A stretch of DNA of 64,000 bases from Alcaligenaceae bacterium. Lineage in GTDB: Bacteria; Pseudomonadota; Gammaproteobacteria; Burkholderiales; Burkholderiaceae_B. The stretch spans positions 1-64,000 of the forward strand of contig JACCEN010000001.1 in assembly GCA_013416435.1 (NCBI GenBank), written 5' to 3'. Position numbers and translations under genes: made by a program. The notes under the pieces were generated by a model. It was not told the origin of the DNA, ran no database searches, and worked only from the letters and a program-made list of their open reading frames with translations. Within the stretch, counting starts at the first letter, position 1. Every line of letters begins with the position of its first letter. Below are positions 33,916-41,591 of the stretch, piece by piece.

Positions 33916-34899
33916 TTAGAGCATTTCCTTGCGCAATTGCGCTGGGGACTTCGGCGACAGCAGGCCGGGAGGCACGTCGAACACCGTGCGAGCGCCGGCG
34001 ACGCCCTGCTGGTTCATGCGATGGGCGGCACGCGCGTAGGCGACCAGGACACTGGAGGTGAACTCGGGATTGCTTTCCAGCGTGAGCGAATACTCCATGA
34101 CCTGCTTGCTGCCCTGCCCCGTTGTGCCGCTACGTATCACGAAACCGCCGTGAGGCATGGCGCCGTGATCGCGCGCGAGCTCTTCAGCCGTGATGAAAGT
34201 GACGGTCGTGTCGTAATCGGCGAAATAGTCCGGCATGGTCACGATGGCTTGCTCCACCTGGGCTGCATCCGCGCCCTCTTCCAGCACGACATAGCACTCC
34301 CGCGTGTGCTTCTCGCGGGTGGCGAGCGTCGGCGCGGTTCCGCTGCGCACGCGCGCAACCGCTTCTTCGACGGGCACCGTGTATTGCACGGCGCCTTTCA
34401 CCCCGGCGACACGCCGGACGGCGTCGGAATGCCCCTGGCTGAGCCCCTTGCCCCAGAATGTATAGCTGGCGCCCTCCGGAAGAATGGCTTCTCCGAACAG
34501 GCGATTCAAGGAAAACAGGCCCGGATCCCAGCCTACTGAAATCAGGGCGACATTTCCGGCCGGTTCCGCAGACTGGTTGACCGCTTCGAAATACTCGGGA
34601 ATCTTCGCATGCGTATCAAAACTGTCCACGGTGTTGAACAGCGCTGCCAGCGCGGGGCCTTGCTCGGGCAGGTCATTCTTGGACCCGCCGCAAAGGATAA
34701 GTACATCGATCCGGCCCTGGAAACGCGCGATGTCGTCCAGCGCATGCACCGCCACCCCGCCGAGCGTCTTCACGGCTTCGGGCGCGCGCCGGGTGAATAC
34801 CGCGACCAGTTCCATATCCTGGCTTTGCGCAATCGCAGATTCCACGCCACGCCCCAGATTGCCGTATCCGGCTATGCCGATTCTGATTTTCCCAGCCAT
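33916..34899 (-). CDS. ddh: meso-Diaminopimelate D-dehydrogenase
   Basis: 327 residues from MAGKIRIGIAGYGNLGRGVE; AAGGAG is spaced about 10 bp from this ATG, while the Met three codons upstream is too close. Catalyses NADPH-dependent reductive amination of tetrahydrodipicolinate to meso-diaminopimelate in one step, a short route to lysine and peptidoglycan precursors. Rossmann motif GYGNLGRG, then CGGSKNDLPEQGPALAALFNTVDSFDTHAKIPEYF and VGWDPGLFSLNRL, all characteristic. The C terminus ends RKEML without a repeat tail. Confidence 0.94.
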   Translation of the reverse strand: MAGKIRIGIAGYGNLGRGVESAIAQSQDMELVAVFTRRAPEAVKTLGGVAVHALDDIARFQGRIDVLILCGGSKNDLPEQGPALAALFNTVDSFDTHAKIPEYFEAVNQSAEPAGNVALISVGWDPGLFSLNRLFGEAILPEGASYTFWGKGLSQGHSDAVRRVAGVKGAVQYTVPVEEAVARVRSGTAPTLATREKHTRECYVVLEEGADAAQVEQAIVTMPDYFADYDTTVTFITAEELARDHGAMPHGGFVIRSGTTGQGSKQVMEYSLTLESNPEFTSSVLVAYARAAHRMNQQGVAGARTVFDVPPGLLSPKSPAQLRKEML

Positions 34900-35064
34900 T
34901 GTTGCCATGCTCCTTCTGTCATTGATAAACAACAGGATTGTAGCGACCCTGGGCTCAGGGACGCATGGCGCCGGTGGCTGGAAGCCTGCCGGCAAGTGCC
35001 GGGAATAGAAAGGTCAGGGGGTCTGACCCCGGATGGGGTCTGACCCCACAGGGCTGACGGCTTT
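34900..35064. repeat. Gap upstream of ddh with one palindromic element
   Basis: The leftward ddh promoter should lie here. A palindromic element occupies 35018-35047 with centre GGAT and an extra G before the left arm. No other gene is visible between ddh and the tandem array. Confidence 0.7.
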
Positions 35065-35215
35065 AAAGAAAAAGGGGTCTGACCCCGTACGGAAAGAAAA
35101 AGGGGTCGGACCCCGTACGGAAAGAAAAAGGGGTCTGACCCCGTACGGAAAGAAAAAGGGGTCTGACCCCGTACGGAAAGAAAAAGGGGTCGGACCCCGT
35201 ACGGGGTCCGACCCC
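35065..35215. repeat. 28-bp tandem array built from truncated palindromic elements
   Basis: Five consecutive copies at 28-bp spacing; the GGGG starts are at 35074, 35102, 35130, 35158 and 35186. Each unit is AAAGAAAAA plus one arm (GGGGTCTGACCCC or GGGGTCGGACCCC) plus GTACGG. Only the last unit has the full palindrome. Copies two and five share the G variant. It ends 6 bp before the ahpF stop codon at 35222. Confidence 0.95.
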
Positions 35216-35221
35216 AAGATC

Positions 35222-36823
35222 TCAGGCCGCGACGACGGACTCGGCCTTGGCCGGCGCGTCTTCCTGATCGGCGACCGAGCTGCGGATCAGGTGATCGAAC
35301 GCGCTCAGAGCCGCCTTGGCGCCGTCGCCTGCCGAGATGACGATCTGCTTGTACGGTGTCGTGGTGCAATCGCCCGCGGCGAATACGCCCGGCACGGAGG
35401 TCTGGCCGCGCGCGTCGACTTCGATCTCGCCATGGCGGGACAAGGCGACGGTATCCTTGAGCCATTCTGTGTTGGGCACCAGGCCGATCTGCACGAACAC
35501 CCCTTCAAGATCGACCTTGACAATGTCGCCACTGATTCGATCCTTGTACGACAGCCCGTTGACTTTCTTGCCGTCGCCATGGATTTCGGTGGTCTGCGCC
35601 GACATGATGATGGTCACGTTGGGCAGGCTCTTCAGCTTGCGCTGCAGTACTGCGTCGGCGCGCAGGACGTCGCTGAACTCGATGAGCGTCACGTGCTTGA
35701 CCAGGCCGGCCAAGTCGATCGCGGCTTCAACGCCCGAATTCCCGCCGCCGATGACGGCGACATTCTTGCCTTTGAACAGCGGGCCGTCGCAGTGCGGACA
35801 ATACGCGACACCGTTGTTGCGGTATTCACGTTCGCCGGGCACATTGACTTCGCGCCAACGGGCGCCTGTGGCGAGGATGACGGCCTTGCCTTTCAGCACT
35901 CCGCCATTGGCCAATTGCACTTCGACCATCTTGTCGCCGGCAACCAGGCGGCTTGCCTGCTGCAGATTCATGATGTCGACATCGTAGGCGCGGACATGGT
36001 CTTCCAGCGCGGCGGCAAACTTGGGGCCTTCGGTCTCTTTCACGGAGATGAAGTTCTCGATCGCCATGGTGTCAAGCACCTGGCCGCCGAAGCGCTCAGC
36101 CACGACGCCGGTACGAATGCCTTTGCGCGCCGCATAAACGGCCGCCGCGGCGCCCGCCGGACCGCCGCCGACGATGAGCACATCGTAAGGTTCGCGCGCG
36201 CTGAGTTCTTCCGCCTTGCGGCTTGCCGCGCCGGTGTCCAGCCTGGCAAGGATTTCTTCGACGCTGGACCTGCCCTGGCCGAAGACTTCGCCATTCAGGT
36301 ACATGGTCGGCACCGACATGATCTGACGGGCTTCGACCTCGTCCTGATAGAGCGCGCCATCGATCGCAACATGCTGGATGCGCGGATTGATGATGGACAT
36401 GACGTTCAGCGCCTGCACGACGTCCGGGCAATTCTGGCAGGACAGCGAGAAATAGGTTTCAAATTTATAGTCGCCATCGAGATTGCGGATCTGTTCGATG
36501 ACGGACTCATCCAACTTGATGGGATGGCCGCCAACCTGCAGCAGCGCCAGAACCAGCGACGTGAATTCGTGCCCCATGGGGATGCCGGCGAAGGTCACGC
36601 TGATATCGGTGCCGACGCGGTTGATGCTGAATGAAGGCTTGCGCTGGGCGCTGTCGCTGCGTTCGACGAACGAAATCTTGTCCGACATCAGCTCGATTTC
36701 CTGCAGCAGTTCACGCAGCTCGCGCGATTTGGCGCCGTCGTCCAGGAAGGCATTGATTTCGATCGGCTGGGAAATCATTCCCATGTAGGATTTCAACTGA
36801 GTTTTGAGATTTGCGTCTAACAT
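35222..36823 (-). CDS. ahpF: Alkyl hydroperoxide reductase subunit F
   Basis: 533 residues. Flavoprotein disulfide reductase that passes electrons from NADH to AhpC. The N-terminal double-thioredoxin domain has the redox pair in [12 protein letters not shown]. The FAD motif is [18 protein letters not shown]. The second redox pair is [11 protein letters not shown], and the NAD motif is [18 protein letters not shown]. The C-terminal [13 protein letters not shown] and [16 protein letters not shown] are typical. Lies 107 bp downstream of ahpC on the same strand, with a hairpin between them. Confidence 0.96.
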   Translation of the reverse strand: MLDANLKTQLKSYMGMISQPIEINAFLDDGAKSRELRELLQEIELMSDKISFVERSDSAQRKPSFSINRVGTDISVTFAGIPMGHEFTSLVLALLQVGGHPIKLDESVIEQIRNLDGDYKFETYFSLSCQNCPDVVQALNVMSIINPRIQHVAIDGALYQDEVEARQIMSVPTMYLNGEVFGQGRSSVEEILARLDTGAASRKAEELSAREPYDVLIVGGGPAGAAAAVYAARKGIRTGVVAERFGGQVLDTMAIENFISVKETEGPKFAAALEDHVRAYDVDIMNLQQASRLVAGDKMVEVQLANGGVLKGKAVILATGARWREVNVPGEREYRNNGVAYCPHCDGPLFKGKNVAVIGGGNSGVEAAIDLAGLVKHVTLIEFSDVLRADAVLQRKLKSLPNVTIIMSAQTTEIHGDGKKVNGLSYKDRISGDIVKVDLEGVFVQIGLVPNTEWLKDTVALSRHGEIEVDARGQTSVPGVFAAGDCTTTPYKQIVISAGDGAKAALSAFDHLIRSSVADQEDAPAKAESVVAA

Positions 36824-36860
36824 AGCGTGTCTACCTTCATGATAAGAGGATGTTTATAGA

Positions 36861-36891
36861 GCCGCGCAAGCGCTCTTGACCCTTGCGCGGC
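36861..36891 (-). terminator. Hairpin between ahpC and ahpF
   Basis: Perfect 10-bp arms (GCCGCGCAAG and complement) around an 11-nt loop, without a strong T-run. In the minus-strand transcript it falls after ahpC and before ahpF. A partial terminator or processing/stability hairpin here would favour more AhpC than AhpF, as is common for this pair. Confidence 0.55.
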
Positions 36892-36930
36892 GGACGTCTG
36901 GGCTACCTGCTTATCGCAGCCGGTAAGCGC

Positions 36931-37494
36931 TTAGATCTTGCCGACCAGGTCAAGCGACGGCGTCAGCGTCTTGGCGCCTTCTTCCCACTTGGCGGGGCAA
37001 ACTTCGCCGGGGTGCGCAGCGATGTACTGGGCTGCCTTCACTTTGCGCAGCAGTTCGGAAGCAACGCGGCCGATGCCGTTGTCGTGCACTTCCATGACCT
37101 TGATCTCGCCTTCCGGATTCACGACAAACGTACCGCGCAGGGCGATGCCTTCTTCTTCGATCAGCACTTCGAAGTTGCGCGACAGGGTTTGGGTCGGGTC
37201 GCCGATCATGGGGTAGGTGACCTTGCCGATTGCCTCGGAAGTGTCGTGCCATGCTTTATGGGCGAAATGGGTGTCGGTCGAAACGCTGTAGATTTCAACG
37301 CCCAGCTTCTGGAATTCAGCGTATTGCTCAGCCAGGTCTTCCAGTTCGGTGGGGCAAACAAAAGTAAAATCGGCGGGATAGAAAACGAAGACCGACCACT
37401 TTCCTGCGATGGACTCATCGCTGACTTCAACAAACTTGCCGTTATGGAAGGCAGTTGCTTTAAACGGTTTGATTTTGGTGTTGATCAGAGACAT
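36931..37494 (-). CDS. ahpC: Alkyl hydroperoxide reductase subunit C (peroxiredoxin)
   Basis: 187 residues. Typical 2-Cys peroxiredoxin. Peroxidatic Cys in [13 protein letters not shown] (about residue 47) and resolving Cys in [17 protein letters not shown] (about 166). Reduces H2O2, organic peroxides and peroxynitrite, and is recycled by AhpF. The start follows TAGAGGAAACGCT. The promoter and OxyR site upstream are readable, so peroxide induction is expected. Confidence 0.97.
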   Translation of the reverse strand: MSLINTKIKPFKATAFHNGKFVEVSDESIAGKWSVFVFYPADFTFVCPTELEDLAEQYAEFQKLGVEIYSVSTDTHFAHKAWHDTSEAIGKVTYPMIGDPTQTLSRNFEVLIEEEGIALRGTFVVNPEGEIKVMEVHDNGIGRVASELLRKVKAAQYIAAHPGEVCPAKWEEGAKTLTPSLDLVGKI

Positions 37495-37548
37495 AGCGTT
37501 TCCTCTAGTTAGTCAAAAAAAGTTCGTGGATTACCCGAACACAGAAAG

Positions 37549-37577
37549 AGTATAGGCCGCCCCTATTGATTTGTAAA
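37549..37577 (-). promoter_or_regulatory. Sigma-70-like promoter of ahpC
   Basis: On the minus strand, -35 TTTACA (37577-37572) and -10 TATACT (37554-37549) are separated by 17 bp. The start point should be near 37542, giving a leader of about 48 nt. The -35 box directly adjoins the OxyR operator. An extra ATAG-N7-CTAT (37552-37566) overlaps the spacer and -10. Confidence 0.8.
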
Positions 37578-37614
37578 ATTGATTAATATTATTGATCCAA
37601 TAGACTTTGGCTAT
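37578..37614 (-). promoter_or_regulatory. OxyR tetramer binding site upstream of ahpC
   Basis: Read on the minus strand, four quarter-sites occur at the required 7-bp spacing: ATAG (37614-37611), CTAT (37603-37600), ATAA (37592-37589) and CAAT (37581-37578). That is 14 of 16 positions matching the OxyR consensus ATAG-N7-CTAT-N7-ATAG-N7-CTAT. The site ends at the -35 box, with its centre near -54, the expected place for activation through the polymerase alpha subunit. Confidence 0.82.
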
Positions 37615-37627
37615 TATAGAGCTGCAC

Positions 37628-37756
37628 GGGGTCAGACCCCATATGGGGTCTGACCCCTGGTTTATCAAGGCGCGCCTGCGTGATGAGGGGTCGGACCCCG
37701 CACGGGGTCCGACCCCGAGAGACAGGGGGGACAGACCCCCTGCGGGGTCTGTCCCC
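37628..37756. repeat. Three palindromic elements between ahpC and tauE-like genes
   Basis: 37628-37657 is perfect (centre ATAT). 37687-37716 carries the paired G/C variant in each arm. 37727-37756 is the variant GGGGACAGACCCC with right arm GGGGTCTGTCCCC, again matched in both arms. The last ends 2 bp before the stop of the TauE/SafE gene; the first lies 13 bp upstream of the OxyR site. Confidence 0.93.
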
Positions 37757-37758
37757 AG

Positions 37759-38523
37759 CTACAGATATGCCGGCACGACGGGTACGATGAGCCCCACGCC
37801 CATCAGGAACAAAACGGCGAAGGCGATGCGGCGCATGGTTTGCGGGGCGAGCGGCGGCGGATAGCGCCGCCCTGCCCAGGTCGCCACGGCCACCACGGGC
37901 AGGCAAATGGCGCTCAGCGTCCATATGTTCGCATCCAGTTGCCCCTGGGCGCCAACGAACAGAGTGCGCGATCCCGCCACGACCGCGTTGATCAGGATCA
38001 GGAAGCTGCGGATCTGCGGGAGCGACATGGGCTGACGATAGAACTGGAAGATGAGGGGCGGACCGGGAATGCCGAACATGCCGCCGATGAATCCTCCGAC
38101 GAAGCCATAAGCCATGAAGCTGGCCAGGCCTGAAACCCGTTCGAGCACATGGGGCCTGAACGCGAAGCTGATCCCGCCATAGACGATGACCAGTCCCAAC
38201 AGGATCTGCACCGCATCGGCCGCCGTGCTGCTCAGGTAGTTCAAAACGATCACGCCCAGCACGCTGGCCGGCAGGATGCTGACGATCATTCCCGTTGCAA
38301 TCCGCCAATTAATGTGATGCAGGTCGCCGCGCAATGCCATCGCACTGTTCACCAGGGTGATCAGGCTGATGATGGACGCGAGCGCCGCCACCGAAGCGAT
38401 ACCCATGCCGCTGGCCAGGGCCATGACGATCATGGCAACCCCGAAACCGGTGACCGTGTGAAAATACACGGCCACGAACATGATCACGACAAAACAGACC
38501 AACAAGAAAATATCAGGAAGCAT
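37759..38523 (-). CDS. TauE/SafE-family membrane exporter
   Basis: 254 residues with about eight helices. TauE/SafE (sulfite exporter) family: N-terminal helix FLLVCFVVIMFVAVYFHTVTGFGVAMIVMALA, then NYLSSTAADAVQILLGLVIVYGG and the repeated half FMAYGFVGGFIGGMFGIPGPPLIFQFY with the family G-G-x-x-G-x-P-G-P pattern. Thought to export sulfite, sulfoacetate or other small anions; the substrate here is unknown. The 3' end meets a palindromic repeat. Confidence 0.88.
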   Translation of the reverse strand: MLPDIFLLVCFVVIMFVAVYFHTVTGFGVAMIVMALASGMGIASVAALASIISLITLVNSAMALRGDLHHINWRIATGMIVSILPASVLGVIVLNYLSSTAADAVQILLGLVIVYGGISFAFRPHVLERVSGLASFMAYGFVGGFIGGMFGIPGPPLIFQFYRQPMSLPQIRSFLILINAVVAGSRTLFVGAQGQLDANIWTLSAICLPVVAVATWAGRRYPPPLAPQTMRRIAFAVLFLMGVGLIVPVVPAYL

Positions 38524-38590
38524 GCACCGCCTTGCTATCTAATAGAGTCGTTAGCATACCGGTTAATCGGCCCGACGGAGTCTTGTTCGC

Positions 38591-39829
38591 CTACCTTTTT
38601 GCGTTGACGGATTCCGCCCGGGCTTGCACATGCTGCGATCGTCCGGCGCCCCATCCACTGAGCGCGGCGGCGAGCGCAACGAAGGCAAACAGCCACGCGC
38701 TTGCGTCATAGCTTCCTGTCAGGCTGTGCAGGATGCCCACCAGCAACGGTGCGAAAGCGGCCAGCACGTAGCCCACCGCCTGCGCCATGCCCGACAAATG
38801 CGCCGCCACGACGGAATCGGGCGAGCGCAGCACAATGACGGTCATGGCCATGGCGAACAAGCCGCCTTGTCCTATGCCCTGCAAGACCGCCCAGGCCCAT
38901 ACCGTGGAGATCGGCGCGATCAGCATGCCCGTCAGTGCGAAGCCGGCGGTCAGGCCCAACACCGCGTTCACGATGCGCTGATCGCGGAAGCGCATCGCCA
39001 GCGCGGGTACCAGCAGGCAGGTCACCACCTGCACCATGATGGAGACGGACAGCACCAGCCCCGCTTCGACACCGCCCAGGCCGCGAGCACGCAGCATGGG
39101 CGCCATCCAGCCCAGCACACAGTAGGCCAGTGCTGACTGCAACCCCATGAAGAAAGTGACTTGCCAGGCCAGTGCGTCCTGCCAAAGCCCGCGAACGCTC
39201 TTGCGTGCGTGACCGGCGGCTGGCTTCGTACGCAGCGCCAGCGGCGCCCATATCAGGCACACCAACCCGGCAGGTATCGCCCATGCCGCAAGCCCCGCTG
39301 CCCAGGAATCGCCGAAGCGCGCGGCCAAGGGCAAGGTCGTCGCGGCAGCCACGGCGGCGCCGCCGCATAGCGCCATGGTGAACAATCCCGTCATCAGGCC
39401 CGCATGCTGCGGGAAGTCGCGTTTCACGACGCTGGGCAGCAGCACATTGCCGGTCGCGATTGCCGCCCCGCCCAGCGCCGAACCCAGGAACAGCATGGGA
39501 ACACTGCCCACGCCCCTCAAAGCCGTACCCAGCATTAAGATGAACAGCATCGCCAGCAATGTGCGTTCCGGCCCCACGCGGGCGGAGAGCCGGGGTGCCA
39601 AAGGCGCGAAAACCCCGAGGCAAAGCACCGGCAGCGTGGTCAGATAACCCGCTGCCGAGGAAGACAGGCCCGTGTACCGCTGGATTTCGGGCAGCAATAC
39701 CGACAGGCTCGCAAACAAGGGGCGCAGATTGAAGGCGATGAGCATCAGGCAGAGCCCCAGGACAACCTGGGCGACGATGCTTTTGGGTCCGACTGCCGGA
39801 GAAGCAGCGAGGCCTCTTGAAGTATTCAT
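38591..39829 (-). CDS. MFS permease of the CynX/NimT type
   Basis: 412 residues from MNTSRGLAASPAVGPKS; a Met 11 codons upstream is possible. Twelve membrane helices. Cyanate permease-like features: LGLCLMLIAFNLRPLFASLSVLLPEIQRYTGLSS, LCLGVFAPLAPRLSARVGPERTLL and AAIATGNVLLPSVVKRDFPQHAGLMTGLFTMAL, strongly typical of the CynX/YycB/NimT subfamily. It would move small anions or drugs across the inner membrane. No cyanase gene is adjacent, so the cyanate assignment is not supported. Confidence 0.88.
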   Translation of the reverse strand: MNTSRGLAASPAVGPKSIVAQVVLGLCLMLIAFNLRPLFASLSVLLPEIQRYTGLSSSAAGYLTTLPVLCLGVFAPLAPRLSARVGPERTLLAMLFILMLGTALRGVGSVPMLFLGSALGGAAIATGNVLLPSVVKRDFPQHAGLMTGLFTMALCGGAAVAAATTLPLAARFGDSWAAGLAAWAIPAGLVCLIWAPLALRTKPAAGHARKSVRGLWQDALAWQVTFFMGLQSALAYCVLGWMAPMLRARGLGGVEAGLVLSVSIMVQVVTCLLVPALAMRFRDQRIVNAVLGLTAGFALTGMLIAPISTVWAWAVLQGIGQGGLFAMAMTVIVLRSPDSVVAAHLSGMAQAVGYVLAAFAPLLVGILHSLTGSYDASAWLFAFVALAAALSGWGAGRSQHVQARAESVNAKR

Positions 39830-40017
39830 TTTTTGACGCCCGCCGTGCAAACCATGGTTCATTGTAACGCGGTGGCGTCACAACCAATTCAGAACTGTTA
39901 CGAACGGGAGCTTGGGCGCGTCAATTATTTCAGCACGCTGCAAAACGGCGATCAGCGCTTGAAGAGCGGATGCCCGACGCCTAATCTGAAGCCATCATCA
40001 AGCAACAGGAGTGCGCC

Positions 40018-40347
40018 ATGACGCTTATGCACCGCTTCGGAAAAATTGCCGTCGTCGGCTTGACAGCCTTGAGCCTGGCGGGCTGCGCCGCCCATTACGA
40101 CAGGAAGTCCAGCAACACCATGCTGGGTGCAGGACTTGGCGCCGCGACCGGCGCCATCGTCTCGCGAGGAGATCCGTGGTTCACGCTGGGAGGCGCGGCC
40201 GCGGGCGGTCTGCTGGGCAATGTGCTGACCGAAGACCGCGACCATCGCCGTTCGCGAAGCTGGAACCGGAACGACAATAGATCGTCCTGGAATTCCGGCC
40301 GGGACCACCGCCGATCGTACGATAGGCACGATCGGCGGCGTCGATGA
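40018..40347 (+). CDS. Glycine-zipper lipoprotein
   Basis: 109 residues. Lipoprotein signal with lipobox LAGC (Cys about residue 23). A glycine-zipper membrane segment, MLGAGLGAATGAIVSRGDPWFTLGGAAAGGLLGNVL, follows. The C terminus is rich in Arg, His, Asp and Ser (DRDHRRSRSWNRNDNRSSW...). Similar to outer-membrane SlyB/YMGG-type or osmotically inducible lipoproteins. The start follows AGGAG. The terminal codons contain a hairpin and the gene converges on the TerC-type gene with only 6 bp between stops. Confidence 0.83.
   Translation: MTLMHRFGKIAVVGLTALSLAGCAAHYDRKSSNTMLGAGLGAATGAIVSRGDPWFTLGGAAAGGLLGNVLTEDRDHRRSRSWNRNDNRSSWNSGRDHRRSYDRHDRRRR
40308..40338. terminator. Hairpin at the converging gene ends
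   Basis: Perfect 11-bp arms (CCGCCGATCGT and complement) around a 9-nt loop, within the last codons of the glycine-zipper gene and just before the stop of the TerC-type gene. No T-run; it may act as a shared bidirectional hairpin. Confidence 0.5.
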
Positions 40348-40353
40348 CCCCGC

Positions 40354-41061
40354 CTAGGCTTCGGCGGTGGCCGCCTGTTTGCGCCGCGCAAGCAGGCGGC
40401 CCATCACCACGATCAGGACCGCGCCGACAATCTCGGCAGCCAGCTTCGCGGTGCCGGAGGGTTCACCAAAACGCTCGACAATAGCGATGTCGGTGATCAG
40501 CATCCCGCCCGCGATCCAGCCCAGCAGCGCTGCGCCGAACGTGACCACCATGGGGAAGCGATCGATGAGCTTGAGCACGATGGTGCTGCCCCAGATGATG
40601 ATGGGCACGCTGATGACCAGGCCGAAGATCACGAGGCCGAGCTGATGCTCCGGATTGGCGCCCTGGGCGGCACCGGCGATGGCGATCACGTTGTCCAGGC
40701 TCATGACGAAGTCGGCGATGATGATGGTCTTGATCGCCGACCAGATCGACGCGCCCCCCTGGATATTGCCATGGGCTTCGTCTTCCGGTATCAGCAGCTT
40801 GATGCCGATCCAGACCAGCAACAGGGCCCCCAACACCTTCAAGTACGGCACGCTGAGCAAAGTCAACGCAAAAGCGATCAGCACGACCCGCAGGCCAATG
40901 GCCCCCGCCGTACCCCATAATATGCCCTGCATCCGTTGCTTGGCCGGCAGGTTGCGGCAGGCCAATGCAATGACCACCGCGTTGTCGCCGCCCAACAGGA
41001 TATCGATCATGATGATCTGAAAAACCGCCGTCCAGCTTATCGTCTGTAATAGTTCTAACAT
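40354..41061 (-). CDS. TerC/Alx-family membrane protein, riboswitch controlled
   Basis: 235 residues from MLELLQTISWTAVFQ. About seven helices of the TerC family with the two hallmark motifs: IIMIDILLGGDNAVVIALACRNLP and IIIADFVMSLDNVIAIAGAAQG, each containing the conserved Asn-Ala/Val pair after Asp. TerC-type proteins related to YkoY and Alx export manganese or help load it into secreted enzymes. The yybP-ykoY riboswitch in the leader fits a manganese role well. Upstream in-frame codons belong to the leader and are unlikely to be translated. Confidence 0.92.
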   Translation of the reverse strand: MLELLQTISWTAVFQIIMIDILLGGDNAVVIALACRNLPAKQRMQGILWGTAGAIGLRVVLIAFALTLLSVPYLKVLGALLLVWIGIKLLIPEDEAHGNIQGGASIWSAIKTIIIADFVMSLDNVIAIAGAAQGANPEHQLGLVIFGLVISVPIIIWGSTIVLKLIDRFPMVVTFGAALLGWIAGGMLITDIAIVERFGEPSGTAKLAAEIVGAVLIVVMGRLLARRKQAATAEA

Positions 41062-41160
41062 TCTCGCCCCTTGGGGATAAACAAGTGAAAAGGGAAAAGA
41101 ATCAGGCCGGATGCGCGCTTTTACCAAAAAGACCGGTAAAGGCATCAAGGTCGCGCCAAT

Positions 41161-41189
41161 AAAAAAGGCCTGATCCAGAAGGACAGGCC
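41161..41189 (-). terminator. Riboswitch-associated intrinsic terminator
   Basis: Minus-strand hairpin GGCCTG...CAGGCC with an 11-nt loop, followed by six Ts. It lies between the yybP-ykoY aptamer and the TerC-type start, about 100 nt before the ATG. It is the probable expression platform: ligand-dependent read-through would turn the gene on. Confidence 0.8.
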
Positions 41190-41199
41190 ATAGCGATTG

Positions 41200-41337
41200 C
41201 TGGAGATGCACCTTGCCCTTCACGGCAAGGTCTTGCTTGCAACACATGGTGTTGCCCGAGCACCGGGAGCCTGGATGTTGCGACAGGACTGCCGTAATGA
41301 CGATGCTGCGGAAAGAAAGCTACTCCCCTTGATAGGG
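41200..41337 (-). ncRNA. yybP-ykoY manganese riboswitch
   Basis: On the minus strand the leader contains the diagnostic aptamer elements in order: AAGGGGAGTAGC (41330-41319), CATCGTCATTACGG, CTCCCGGTGCTCGGG and GCAAGACCTTGCC. These match the conserved internal loops of the yybP-ykoY class, which binds Mn2+ between two stacked helices. It is positioned between a good promoter and a terminator and precedes a TerC-type gene, the usual partner. Boundaries are approximate. Confidence 0.92.
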
Positions 41338-41341
41338 CGTA

Positions 41342-41369
41342 AGTATATTCAGAAATTGCGCAAAGTCAA
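41342..41369 (-). promoter_or_regulatory. Promoter of the riboswitch-TerC transcript
   Basis: On the minus strand, -35 TTGACT (41369-41364) and -10 TATACT (41347-41342) with 16-bp spacing. Transcription should start near 41335, exactly at the 5' edge of the aptamer. A palindromic repeat begins 10 bp upstream of the -35. Confidence 0.82.
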
Positions 41370-41378
41370 AGTTTTTTT

Positions 41379-41477
41379 GGGGTCAGACCCCGTACGGGGT
41401 CTGACCCCATGGCGCGATCGGATAAGGGGGTCAGACCCTGTTGGGTCTGACCCCTGGGCCATTCGGGGTCTGACCCC
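41379..41477. repeat. Two full and one half palindromic element
   Basis: 41379-41408 is perfect (centre GTAC) and follows a run of seven Ts. 41427-41454 is 28 bp with a shortened centre (CCCTGTTGGG). 41465-41477 is a lone right half. They lie between the TerC promoter and the first Bug gene of the hydantoinase region. Confidence 0.9.
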
Positions 41478-41591
41478 TGGGCTATTCCAAACCGGAATAG
41501 CGTATTAGCGCTATATCGATATTGTTGACCACCATGCCGGTCTCTAAGATGATCGCTCGATCCAATCTGCCCTACCGCAACGGAGACCTCA

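Noticed and set aside
35065-35215. CRISPR array resemblance
   Set aside because: Unit length of 28 bp looks CRISPR-like, but units are contiguous with no unique spacers, and no cas genes are near.
35033-36634. Plus-strand open frame of about 533 codons beginning in repeats
   Set aside because: It is antisense to ahpF, whose redox motifs are complete; its first part is only a translation of the tandem array.
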